Shown piece after piece: positions 24,039 to 31,707 of a stretch of DNA of 64,000 bases. The notes below the pieces were generated by a model. The model saw nothing but the letters and a program-made list of their open reading frames with translations. It ran no database searches and was not told where the DNA came from. A program made the position numbers and the translations under genes. The stretch is from positions 1 through 64,000 of the forward strand of contig CBDCVG010000104.1 in the NCBI GenBank assembly GCA_965222765.1, read 5' to 3'. Source of the DNA: Caldora sp965222765. Its GTDB lineage: Bacteria; Cyanobacteriota; Cyanobacteriia; Cyanobacteriales; Coleofasciculaceae. The first letter of the stretch is position 1. Every line of letters begins with the position of its first letter.

Positions 24039-26390
24039 TTAGGAAGTCTCTGAGGTGCTGGTAGCGGACTCAACCGTAAAATCAGCAGAAGCATTAACCA
24101 AATTTAATAGCGGTCCACTTTGATCGGTACCATTCACCGCTAAATCACTATGGCACAAATAGACTCGCTCACTAACACGACCTAATAAATCCCGTAAAAT
24201 TCGCTGCAAGCGCTGTTCATCAGCCTTGGTTCTATCTTCCTCTGTCCAAGGGCGTCCTGACCATTCTTTGAGAAACAAAGGGGCGCCAAATAAAGTCGCA
24301 GCTCCACCAATTTCCCAAAGGTGGGAACTAGCATCCAACCAAAAGTGCCAACGGTGGAAGCGGCGACTGGCACGATATTGAAAGATAGTTGCCAAAGTCA
24401 CAGCATTCTCAGCAGCAGTGGTAGAACGGCGCACAGGATAAGGGTTCGCTGTAACCGTACCATAACGTAGCATCTGAATAAATTTTTCAATAGTTGTTGG
24501 TTGTTGGTTGTTAGTTGTTGGTTGTTGGTTGTTAGTTGTTGGTTGTTGGTTGTTAGTTGTTGGTTGTTGGTTGTTAGTTGTTGGTTGTTGGTTGTTAGTT
24601 GTTGGTTGTTGGTTGTTAGTTGTTGGTTGTTGGTTGTTAGTTGTTAGTTGTTGGTTGTTGGTTGTTGGTTGTTTGGGAATATCTCTGTTATCTCCGGGTA
24701 TCTCTTGCTGAATACTCTGCTGCAACCTGCCATCCACTTCCCAGTAATGTTGAGCAGTTTCCATCAACTCCCGTAGTGCTGCTAGCTGCTCGTAAGGCAA
24801 GTTACTGCCATTCCACAAAAATTTCTGAATGGCTCGATCGAAAAGGGTAACACAGGAAGGTATCAGACGCTGTTGTTGTTGCTTGCGCTGCACTTCTAAC
24901 CACTCTAAAATCTCGGAGTAAGCTACTGTTGCTTGATGTCCTAACCTATCCCAACGGGGAAAACTATCTACTGGTAGTAGACGTGGTTGCTCTGGATTGG
25001 GAGCATAACAATAATCTGCTAGTAAACCGGCTCGAACTGGATCAATACTAGGACTAGGTAAGGGAATTTCCTCGTTACTTGCCGATACTTCTGACTTGTG
25101 ACTCAAAACAACTAACATTTCTGCGATCGCATCTTTGTCTACCAAGCGTCCTAAGCTGGGATATACCAACGCCAGCATTGTTAGCAAGGCGCGAATCATG
25201 GGAGAGCTAATTAGGGGACGCTGAGGATTGAGAGGCTCTACTGCTATGCCTTGGCTAGTCAGGATTTCGGTGAGGGTGTAGCGAGCGATGGCATCCAAAC
25301 CAGGAGCAATGACGGCAATCTCTCCCGGCTGCACTTGTCCAGACTTTATTGCTTTAATAATCACCATTGCTGTCTGACGCAATAGTTGAGCACGGGAAGT
25401 AGTTTGAAGTGATTGTACCGACTCCGGTAGTCCAGTGAGGAACATGGGATCACTAACTAATTCCACCATGATAGTGCCCAATTCCCCGACTAAAGAGCTA
25501 CTTGTAGGTATACTCAAAGTTTCTACTTGGCAGCGAGATGCCAAAGCAGCCAGATAATTAGGGTCAGCATTTAATCCTAAACGTACTTGTCCATCAGGAT
25601 TGTAGGTAAAAGCTCCCACTGCTCCTTGATTTAATAAGTAGTCAAATAAATCCCTAGCGATCGCAGGATAATCATCCACATCATCTGCTAGTAACCCCTG
25701 ATACCTTTGCTGTAAATGCTGCTGGTAAATAGCATTGGGTAACAGATGACGCCAATAAAGCTCAGTAATAATACTATAGGTGAGTAGTCCTCTTTTTAAA
25801 CACCAGTCCTTCCAGTACAAGAGCATCTGTCCGATACTTTCCCAAGTTTCTGGTGTTCCTTCTAGTTCTGTTATACCTTCTCCCAGAATAGTAGGAATAT
25901 CCTCTATGGGTGTTCCACTTACTGCCGCCAATAGCAACAAGTCCAGAATACGACGTACTTTTTTGTACTCATTTCTCCCTAATAGTTCCAGATGAGCTTT
26001 GTCTAGCTCCGAGCGCCACAATTCAGTTGCCAACTCCTGCTCAGTTTCTGGGCGCAGCCTTACGGGAAACTGTGCTCTGAGATTCAACTCCTGAATCAAC
26101 AGTGGCCAAAATAGCCTTACCTCATCTTGAAAAAATCCCAAAGGTGTCTTGGCAAGCACCGGATAACGCCCCTGGATTGCTATAGTTAATTGGTCAGCTA
26201 AATCACGCCGATTATCGTCATTAGCCGCAAACACTAAAATTGCTGGAGCCTGTTGGTGGTCTTGAGGCAGTCGATCAACCCTATCTGACTTACCCAGTCC
26301 CCCCTCAACCCATTGGCGAAACTGAGTTACTAAGCGAGTTGTCTTGCCAGTACGAGTTGACCCAGTGATCCAGATTGAATCAAGACTCAC
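24039..26390 (-). CDS. RecB/UvrD-like ATPase-related protein with a (NNQQPTT)n insert
   Basis: A 783-residue protein with a P-loop at the very start (ITGSTRTGKTTRL) and a degenerate motif II (LLADDVDDYP, about residue 245). This suggests a superfamily I helicase-like or AddB/RecC-like relative as found in many cyanobacteria. RPLISSPMIRALLTMLALV and VQPGEIAVIAPGLDAIARY resemble the second half of such proteins. Around residues 570-635 a run of TTNNQQP heptapeptides is encoded by the DNA repeat at 24494-24673. The function is probably DNA repair or recombination, but helicase activity is not assured, because I cannot see all the motifs. Confidence 0.6.
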   Translation of the reverse strand: MSLDSIWITGSTRTGKTTRLVTQFRQWVEGGLGKSDRVDRLPQDHQQAPAILVFAANDDNRRDLADQLTIAIQGRYPVLAKTPLGFFQDEVRLFWPLLIQELNLRAQFPVRLRPETEQELATELWRSELDKAHLELLGRNEYKKVRRILDLLLLAAVSGTPIEDIPTILGEGITELEGTPETWESIGQMLLYWKDWCLKRGLLTYSIITELYWRHLLPNAIYQQHLQQRYQGLLADDVDDYPAIARDLFDYLLNQGAVGAFTYNPDGQVRLGLNADPNYLAALASRCQVETLSIPTSSSLVGELGTIMVELVSDPMFLTGLPESVQSLQTTSRAQLLRQTAMVIIKAIKSGQVQPGEIAVIAPGLDAIARYTLTEILTSQGIAVEPLNPQRPLISSPMIRALLTMLALVYPSLGRLVDKDAIAEMLVVLSHKSEVSASNEEIPLPSPSIDPVRAGLLADYCYAPNPEQPRLLPVDSFPRWDRLGHQATVAYSEILEWLEVQRKQQQQRLIPSCVTLFDRAIQKFLWNGSNLPYEQLAALRELMETAQHYWEVDGRLQQSIQQEIPGDNRDIPKQPTTNNQQLTTNNQQPTTNNQQPTTNNQQPTTNNQQPTTNNQQPTTNNQQPTTNNQQPTTIEKFIQMLRYGTVTANPYPVRRSTTAAENAVTLATIFQYRASRRFHRWHFWLDASSHLWEIGGAATLFGAPLFLKEWSGRPWTEEDRTKADEQRLQRILRDLLGRVSERVYLCHSDLAVNGTDQSGPLLNLVNASADFTVESATSTSETS
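24494..24673. repeat. Heptanucleotide tandem repeat inside a coding region
   Basis: About 25 copies of TTGTTGG / TTGTTAG, mostly in the order GG, GG, AG (a 21-base higher-order unit). The unit length is a multiple of 7 and of 3 only over 21 bases, so it keeps the reading frame and yields TTNNQQP repeats. It belongs to the cyanobacterial short tandemly repeated (STRR-like) class. Confidence 0.95.
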
Positions 26391-26533
26391 GAATGCTCCT
26401 TTTGGGTGAATCTGTTAACATACCACATACATTTAAAATTTAATTCATCCTACGCCTAGCATTACGTGGGATTACATGACCTTGGTCAAATGACCAATAA
26501 TCAATAACCAATGACCAATAACCAATTATAGCT

Positions 26534-27901
26534 ATGAAGCTCAAAGCTATATTACGCGCTGCCAATCGATGGTTTTACGATACATCAGAAAGAGCCTTAG
26601 AGCAGGCATATAGAGCCGCATTAATGATTAAAGGAATTGAAGATGAGCATTTTAATGGCAAAAAAATATCTGCTGATTCTGGCAACCAGAGCGAAAGTGT
26701 AGTCTCGTATTTTGAGGCAGACCTAAAGCAATACTTAAAGATTATCAAGATCAGATTAGCTGAATTTAAGACTAGCCGGTCAGTTATAGGTAATTCTGAC
26801 ACCAAAAAGCTAAATCTTCGTAATTTTGAGGTAAATAATTACGAGCAATACTATCCAGCCAATAATAATGAAAAGCAAGAAATTATTATTGAAAAATTAA
26901 ATTTTATTGATGGAATTTTGACGAAGTATGAAGAAACTATAGCTCCTGATTATTCAGCTGCTTTGATACCTATTGAGCAAAATCCAGAAAATAAGCTAAT
27001 TAAGAGAGATAGCAATAGTCAATCAACTGCTTTACAAAAACCAATAGACTTGATTTCAGATGCCAATCAAGACAAGAGAAACACCAATACTAGAGAAGGC
27101 ATTTTAGATAAAACTGGGATTATACCTAGGTCAATATTAGGAACATTTAATAGGATTCAGCGAGAACTAGATCCAAAAGCAGAAGAAGACGTTGTTCAAA
27201 AATTTCGTACTTCAAAAACGAAAACCATAATCTCGATCAAATTTTTAATGCTTTTAATTATTGTTCCGATTTTGACTCAACAGGTTACCAAAAGCATTCT
27301 CAAAGAAGTAGGAGTTGTAGAACGATTTAGAGATGATACTAGTGAGCCATTTTTTAACTATGAAATGGAAGAAGAAGCTTTTTTAGAGTTACATAAATTT
27401 GAAGAAAAACTACATTTCAAAAGTTTAATTGGTATTGCCCCTCAACTTTCCTTGGAAGAAGAAGAAGAACTAGTAAAGAATAAAGCCAAAGAATTAGCTG
27501 AAGAATATCGAGGGAGAACCAGTAATGTCATGAGAAATATTATTGCTGATGGTTTCTCGCTGATTGCCTTTGCTATTGTCATCTATACTAGCAAGAAAGA
27601 AATTGCTGTTTTAAAGTCTTTTATGGATGAACTTATGTATGGTTTAAGTGATAGCGCCAAGGCTTTTATTATTATTCTGTTTACCGATATGTTTGTAGGA
27701 TTCCACTCACCTCATGGCTGGGAAGTCATCCTTGAAGGAATTTCTCGACATTTGGGAATACCAGAGAGTCGGAATTTTATATTTTTGTTTATTGCAACCT
27801 TTCCAGTTATTTTGGATTCTGTGATTAAGTATTGGATTTTCCGCTACCTAAATCGTGTATCTCCTTCTGCGGTGGCAACGTATCGGAATATGAATGAATA
27901 G
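26534..27901 (+). CDS. pcxA: Proton extrusion protein PcxA (CotA/CemA family)
   Basis: PcxA sits in the inner membrane and is needed for light-induced proton release; it is related to plastid CemA. The 455-residue protein has a long soluble N-terminal part (1-230) with charged and Asn/Gln-rich linkers. Four membrane segments follow: FLMLLIIVPILTQQV (about 240), IADGFSLIAFAIVIYT (about 340), AFIIILFTDMFVGFHSPHGW and FIFLFIATFPVILD. The FHSPHGWE motif and the final IFRYLNRVSPSAVATYRNM are family hallmarks. It stands alone. A short AATAACCAATGACC repeat fills the bases just before the ATG. Confidence 0.93.
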   Translation: MKLKAILRAANRWFYDTSERALEQAYRAALMIKGIEDEHFNGKKISADSGNQSESVVSYFEADLKQYLKIIKIRLAEFKTSRSVIGNSDTKKLNLRNFEVNNYEQYYPANNNEKQEIIIEKLNFIDGILTKYEETIAPDYSAALIPIEQNPENKLIKRDSNSQSTALQKPIDLISDANQDKRNTNTREGILDKTGIIPRSILGTFNRIQRELDPKAEEDVVQKFRTSKTKTIISIKFLMLLIIVPILTQQVTKSILKEVGVVERFRDDTSEPFFNYEMEEEAFLELHKFEEKLHFKSLIGIAPQLSLEEEEELVKNKAKELAEEYRGRTSNVMRNIIADGFSLIAFAIVIYTSKKEIAVLKSFMDELMYGLSDSAKAFIIILFTDMFVGFHSPHGWEVILEGISRHLGIPESRNFIFLFIATFPVILDSVIKYWIFRYLNRVSPSAVATYRNMNE

Positions 27902-27945
27902 GTGTTAGGTATTAGGTATTAGGTGTTAGGTGTTAGGTGTTAAGT
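27901..27945. repeat. GGTRTTAG tandem repeat after pcxA
   Basis: Six imperfect copies of the octamer GGTGTTAG / GGTATTAG directly follow the pcxA stop codon. No function is evident. Confidence 0.7.
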
Positions 27946-28122
27946 AATATAACAATCGTATTGGATTTGGACTCACTCTTCTTATTTTACCTTCCCTGCT
28001 CCCTGCTCTGAAGCTACCCTCTTTTCAGAGGCTATTGGTTAGGATAGTATATCTACTGACTAGTAATTGATGCAAAAAACGCATTGACGTCATGTGAATA
28101 AAGAATGAGCAACAAAATTTCT

Positions 28123-28165
28123 GTATTAGGCTATACCGTTTATCATTGTATTTTTCCAATAAATT
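28123..28165 (+). promoter_or_regulatory. NtcA-activated promoter of nirA
   Basis: GTA-TTAGGCTA-TAC at 28123-28136 is an exact GTAN8TAC site for the nitrogen regulator NtcA. A TAN3T -10 box, TAAATT, follows at 28160-28165, 23 bases downstream, which is the canonical spacing of a class II NtcA promoter. Transcription would start near 28172, leaving a leader of about 290 bases before nirA. Nothing else recognisable lies in 27946-28459. Confidence 0.7.
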
Positions 28166-28459
28166 AATGCTAGATGAGTTAGCTTATTGCTAAAAATTTC
28201 TCATGCTCAAACACTCTAGTTTGATTAAGCACGAGAGAAGGCAATCAACCTCAACCTACTACAGGATACCAGCAAAAAAATTGCTCTCAATTGGCATGAT
28301 GAGAAGTAATTTTACTATACAGATAAAGATAAGTTGTAAGGATTAAGCTTTACAGGCAAGATACTTCCAGAACTTTTGGTTACTCTCAAATCATGTCAAT
28401 TGTCTAACAATTAACAATTACAAACAACTCAACATACACCAAAGCCAAGGGGTAAATTT

Positions 28460-29992
28460 ATGACTGTCGCCGCAGCAAAAAAGTTGAACAAGTTTGAAAA
28501 GTTCAAAGCCCAAAAAGATGGACTAGAAGTAAAAGCTCAGCTGAAAGATTTTGCTGAAATTGGCTGGGAAGCTATGGAAAAAGATGACCTTGAGCACAGA
28601 CTCAAGTGGGTAGGCGTCTTTTATCGTCCTGTGACTCCTGGCAAATTTATGCTGCGGATGCGGACACCCAATGGTATTCTCAATAGCACTCAGATGCGAG
28701 TGCTAGCAGAAATAGTGCAGCGATACGGTGAAGATGGCAGTGCCGACATTACTACCAGGCAAAACATCCAATTGCGGGGAATACGGATTGAGGATATTCC
28801 GGATATTTTCGATCGCTTTGAGCAAGTAGGCTTAACCAGTGTTCAGTCAGGCATGGACAATGTCCGTAATATCACCGGTTCTCCGATGGCAGGAATTGGT
28901 GCGGATGAACTAATTGATACCAGGGAACTGGTGCAAAAAGTACAGGACATGATCACCAAACAAAGCCAGGGCAATTTTGAGTTTACCAACTTACCTCGGA
29001 AGTTCAATATTGCGATCGAGGGAGGGCGGGATAACTCAGTCCATGCTGAAATCAATGATATTGCCTTTGTTCCAGCCTATAAAGATGGTGAATTAGGCTT
29101 CAATGTTGTTGTTGGTGGTTTTTTCTCTGCCAAACGTTGTGAAGCTGCTGTTCCCCTGAATGCTTGGGTTCCCCCAAATGACGATGTGGTTGACCTAAGC
29201 CGAGCTATTTTAGAAGTCTATCGGGACCACGGTTCACGGGCAAACCGACAAAAATCCCGAATGATGTGGTTGATTGATGAATTGGGTATTGACAAATTCC
29301 GGGAAATGGTGGCAAATCAATTTGGTCGCTCCCTAAAGACTGCCGCCGAAAAAGATGAAATCGACTGGGATAAGCGGGATCATATTGGTGTCTATCAGCA
29401 AAAGCAACCAGGATTAAACTACGTAGGCTTGCATGTTCCTGTGGGACGGCTACAGGCTCAAGATATGTTTGACTTAGCTCAATTAGCAGATGTCTATGGT
29501 AGCGGCGAAATCCGTCTCACTGTTGAAGAAAATGTCATCATTCCTAACATTCCCGACTCTCGCTGGCAATCATTCTTAACTGAACCTCTGCTAAACCGTT
29601 TCAGTATTACCCCTGCTCCCCTAACTCGAGCTTTAGTTTCCTGTACTGGTGCTCAATTTTGTAACTTTGCCTTAATTGAAACCAAACAACGAGCCTTAGC
29701 ACTGGCTCAAACTCTAGAAGCGGAGTTAGAAGTGAGCAAGCCAGTCAGAATTCACTGGACTGGTTGCCCTAACTCTTGTGGTCAGCCCCAAGTAGCTGAT
29801 ATTGGTTTAATGGGAACAAAAGTTCGTAAAGATGGCAAAACAGTAGAAGGGGTTGACATTTTCATGGGTGGTAAAGTCGGCAAAGATGCTCACTTGGGTA
29901 AATGTGTACAGAAAGGGATTCCTTGTGAAGACTTAATACCAGTGCTACGGAATTTGCTTATTGAGAATTTCGACGCCAAACCCAAAAATTGA
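28460..29992 (+). CDS. nirA: Ferredoxin-nitrite reductase
   Basis: NirA reduces nitrite to ammonium with six electrons from ferredoxin in nitrate assimilation. The 510-residue protein has two ferredoxin-like half domains (FMLRMRTPNGILN, then VGLHVPVGRLQ) and two siroheme-binding domains. The four cysteines that bind the [4Fe-4S]-siroheme centre are in SCTGAQFCNFAL and TGCPNSCGQPQ. DITTRQNIQLRG is the substrate-side motif. The ATG follows AAGGGG. The nitrate transporter and nitrate reductase genes that often follow nirA are not present here. Instead, convergent genes for a DivIVA-like protein and CoaD follow. Confidence 0.94.
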   Translation: MTVAAAKKLNKFEKFKAQKDGLEVKAQLKDFAEIGWEAMEKDDLEHRLKWVGVFYRPVTPGKFMLRMRTPNGILNSTQMRVLAEIVQRYGEDGSADITTRQNIQLRGIRIEDIPDIFDRFEQVGLTSVQSGMDNVRNITGSPMAGIGADELIDTRELVQKVQDMITKQSQGNFEFTNLPRKFNIAIEGGRDNSVHAEINDIAFVPAYKDGELGFNVVVGGFFSAKRCEAAVPLNAWVPPNDDVVDLSRAILEVYRDHGSRANRQKSRMMWLIDELGIDKFREMVANQFGRSLKTAAEKDEIDWDKRDHIGVYQQKQPGLNYVGLHVPVGRLQAQDMFDLAQLADVYGSGEIRLTVEENVIIPNIPDSRWQSFLTEPLLNRFSITPAPLTRALVSCTGAQFCNFALIETKQRALALAQTLEAELEVSKPVRIHWTGCPNSCGQPQVADIGLMGTKVRKDGKTVEGVDIFMGGKVGKDAHLGKCVQKGIPCEDLIPVLRNLLIENFDAKPKN

Positions 29993-30032
29993 AACCGATA
30001 AAGATCAAAAGCCTCGGTTAATTCTTTGACTC

Positions 30033-30138
30033 TGCTCCAGGAGCTCCTGAGGAGCTCCTGAGGAGCGCTTCCCACCCCCAATTGGATGGGAGAAACAATT
30101 CTAGTTTCTTGTAACTGGCAAGATGCCAGTTCCACAAT
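30033..30138. repeat. Composite repeat region after nirA
   Basis: AGGAGCTCCTG is repeated in tandem (30033-30067). CACCCCCAATTGGATGGGAG (from 30073) recurs at 40430 with two changes. CTGGCAAGATGCCAGTTCCAC (30115-30135) belongs to a palindromic family with copies at 38221, 40379 and 60622. Confidence 0.75.
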
Positions 30139-30153
30139 GGATACCCTACACCC

Positions 30154-30876
30154 TCACTCGCCTTGGAGTGTTTCTCGAGAGTCTTGTGCTGATACACTAT
30201 TCCCCTGAGTATCATATTGTAGTTGCTGACGTCCGTTACGAATCACCCTGAGCATGTCATTCAACTGCTGTTCAATATTGATCAATACAGAATCAGCATA
30301 GTCATCAGCACCATTTTGAATATCCTCACATTCTGTTAGTGCATGTTGGCGCATTTGCTCTAGTTCCTGCTTAGCTTGCAGGCGCATCCTCTCAATTTCA
30401 GCCAGGGTTTGCTGCTGGAGTGTTTCACACTCTTGGCTCACTTGTTTGCGGATTTGGTTCGCTTCAAGTTCTGCCTGCTGAATTATGCCCATTTCATCTA
30501 AAAGCTGATCCGCGCGTTGCTCAGCTACTTCCACAATTTCCAAAGCATATTCTTCAGCTTGCGTAAGAATAGTTTCCCGCTCTTGCACAAGCTCTTCTGC
30601 TGCCTTAAAAGCACGAGGCAGATTTTCTCGCACTAAATCCAGTTGAGCCAGAAATACTTCTTCATCAACCAGCGTGCGCTTTGTCAGTGGGATGTGAGGA
30701 CTGTCGAACAGGATATCTTCCAGCCGATTGAGTTCTTGCTGGATATCTATACCTCGCTCCGCATTCGGAGGTGGTTCACTCGGTTGGCTGGGGTTTGACA
30801 CTCTTGGCGTCGCTACCGCTGCACTATCAGTTTTAGGAGGGTCTATTCTAGGGGAGTCTCGGTGTAACATTGGCAA
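30154..30876 (-). CDS. DivIVA-like coiled-coil protein (Cdv3-like)
   Basis: A 240-residue soluble protein with a Pro/Ser-rich N-terminus and a long Glu/Gln-rich coiled coil from about residue 70 to 215 (EELVQERETILTQAEEYALE, ANQIRKQVSQECETLQQ, MRLQAKQELEQMRQ). A cyanobacterial cell-division protein of the DivIVA/Cdv3 type has this plan and is often found beside coaD, as here. The gene begins inside the coaD 3' end (34-base overlap), which implies co-transcription. The role in division is inferred from the family and context. Structural coiled-coil similarity alone could mislead. Confidence 0.6.
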   Translation of the reverse strand: MPMLHRDSPRIDPPKTDSAAVATPRVSNPSQPSEPPPNAERGIDIQQELNRLEDILFDSPHIPLTKRTLVDEEVFLAQLDLVRENLPRAFKAAEELVQERETILTQAEEYALEIVEVAEQRADQLLDEMGIIQQAELEANQIRKQVSQECETLQQQTLAEIERMRLQAKQELEQMRQHALTECEDIQNGADDYADSVLINIEQQLNDMLRVIRNGRQQLQYDTQGNSVSAQDSRETLQGE

Positions 30877-31331
30877 AGATCAATGGCAACCTGCTGAGGA
30901 ACAAGATGAGCTACAGAGCCGCCAAACCTGGCAATCTCTTTAACTACGCTACTACTTAAAAAACTATATTCGTTAGAAGTGGCAAGAAAAACGGTTTCAA
31001 TCTCATTCGAGAGGGTGTGATTGGTGTGAGCCATTTGAAGTTCTCCTTCAAAGTCTGAGAGTACTCGTAGTCCTCGCAACAACACTTGAGCATTTTTCAA
31101 TTTGGCATATTCTACAGTTAAACCAATAAAACTATCCACCTCTACATTAGACAAATGTTCTGTAGATAAGCGAATTTGCTCGATTCGCTCTTGCACAGTA
31201 AATAAGGGAGATTTACTAGGATTGCGCAGCACTGCAACAATTACCTGATCAAAAAGCCTACAGCCACGCTCTATGATATCGAGGTGTCCTAGGGTAATGG
31301 GATCGAAGCTACCTGGATAAATTGCAATCAC
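30843..31331 (-). CDS. coaD: Phosphopantetheine adenylyltransferase
   Basis: CoaD joins 4'-phosphopantetheine to AMP from ATP, the penultimate step of coenzyme A synthesis. The 162-residue nucleotidyltransferase carries the HIGH-like motif in GSFDPITLGHLDII, the substrate segment LLRGLRVLSDFEGELQMA and the ISSS-like SFLSSSVVKEIA. The length is normal. It also provides the pantetheine source for the carrier proteins of the cluster at the right end of the window, although it is a housekeeping gene. Confidence 0.95.
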   Translation of the reverse strand: MIAIYPGSFDPITLGHLDIIERGCRLFDQVIVAVLRNPSKSPLFTVQERIEQIRLSTEHLSNVEVDSFIGLTVEYAKLKNAQVLLRGLRVLSDFEGELQMAHTNHTLSNEIETVFLATSNEYSFLSSSVVKEIARFGGSVAHLVPQQVAIDLCQCYTETPLE

Positions 31332-31656
31332 GAGGGAGGCATAACCAAAAGTTACTGAAGGGACTATTATACCGCTCCTATTTAAATCCCAATCATTCCT
31401 AGAGTTTAGTTTCTGGTGCGTTACACTTCGTTAACGCACCCTACTCGACTGCCTCAAACAGTGTCTCATACCAAGTTGCGTCCGAATCTCTGTTCTGTCA
31501 TTCTGAACGCAGCGATAGCGGAGTGAAGAATCTCGCTAGATGCTTCGTTTCACTTCAACAGATACATGCGATCGCAAATTCATCGAATTGATTATGATTT
31601 TGGTGCGTTACACTTCGTTGAACGCACCCTACTGCCCTACTGCCGTGGCACGACTA
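31332..31656. other. Repeat-rich intergenic region between fusA-like gene and coaD
   Basis: No gene is seen. Two copies of a GGTGCGTTA...TAACGCACC palindrome (31415-31440 and 31602-31628) share the loop CACTTCG. Between them is a GTCATTCTGAACG-type repeat (from about 31497) distantly like the 89-bp repeats at 11087 and 48386. Confidence 0.6.
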
Positions 31657-31702
31657 AAACTGTAGGTTGGGTTTCACTTCGTTCCACCCAACCTACAGTT
31701 TT
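31657..31702 (-). terminator. Bidirectional hairpin terminator of the EF-G paralogue gene
   Basis: AAAACTGTAGGTTGGGT and ACCCAACCTACAGTTTT are a perfect 17-bp inverted repeat with a 12-base loop, 6 bases beyond the gene's stop. The T/A runs at the stem base suit termination on both strands. The core GTAGGTTGGGT recurs in the 77-bp repeats at 34562 and 35619. Confidence 0.65.
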
Positions 31703-31707
31703 TTCAA

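Noticed and set aside
24494..24711. CRISPR-like array or plus-strand protein of repeated VVGCWLL
   Set aside because: The unit is a 7-base tandem without spacers, and the plus-strand frame is a by-product of the repeat; the minus-strand frame continues into a long protein on both sides.
28306..28320. Second NtcA site (GTA...TAC) closer to nirA
   Set aside because: The spacing is 9 rather than 8 and no -10 box lies at the right distance.
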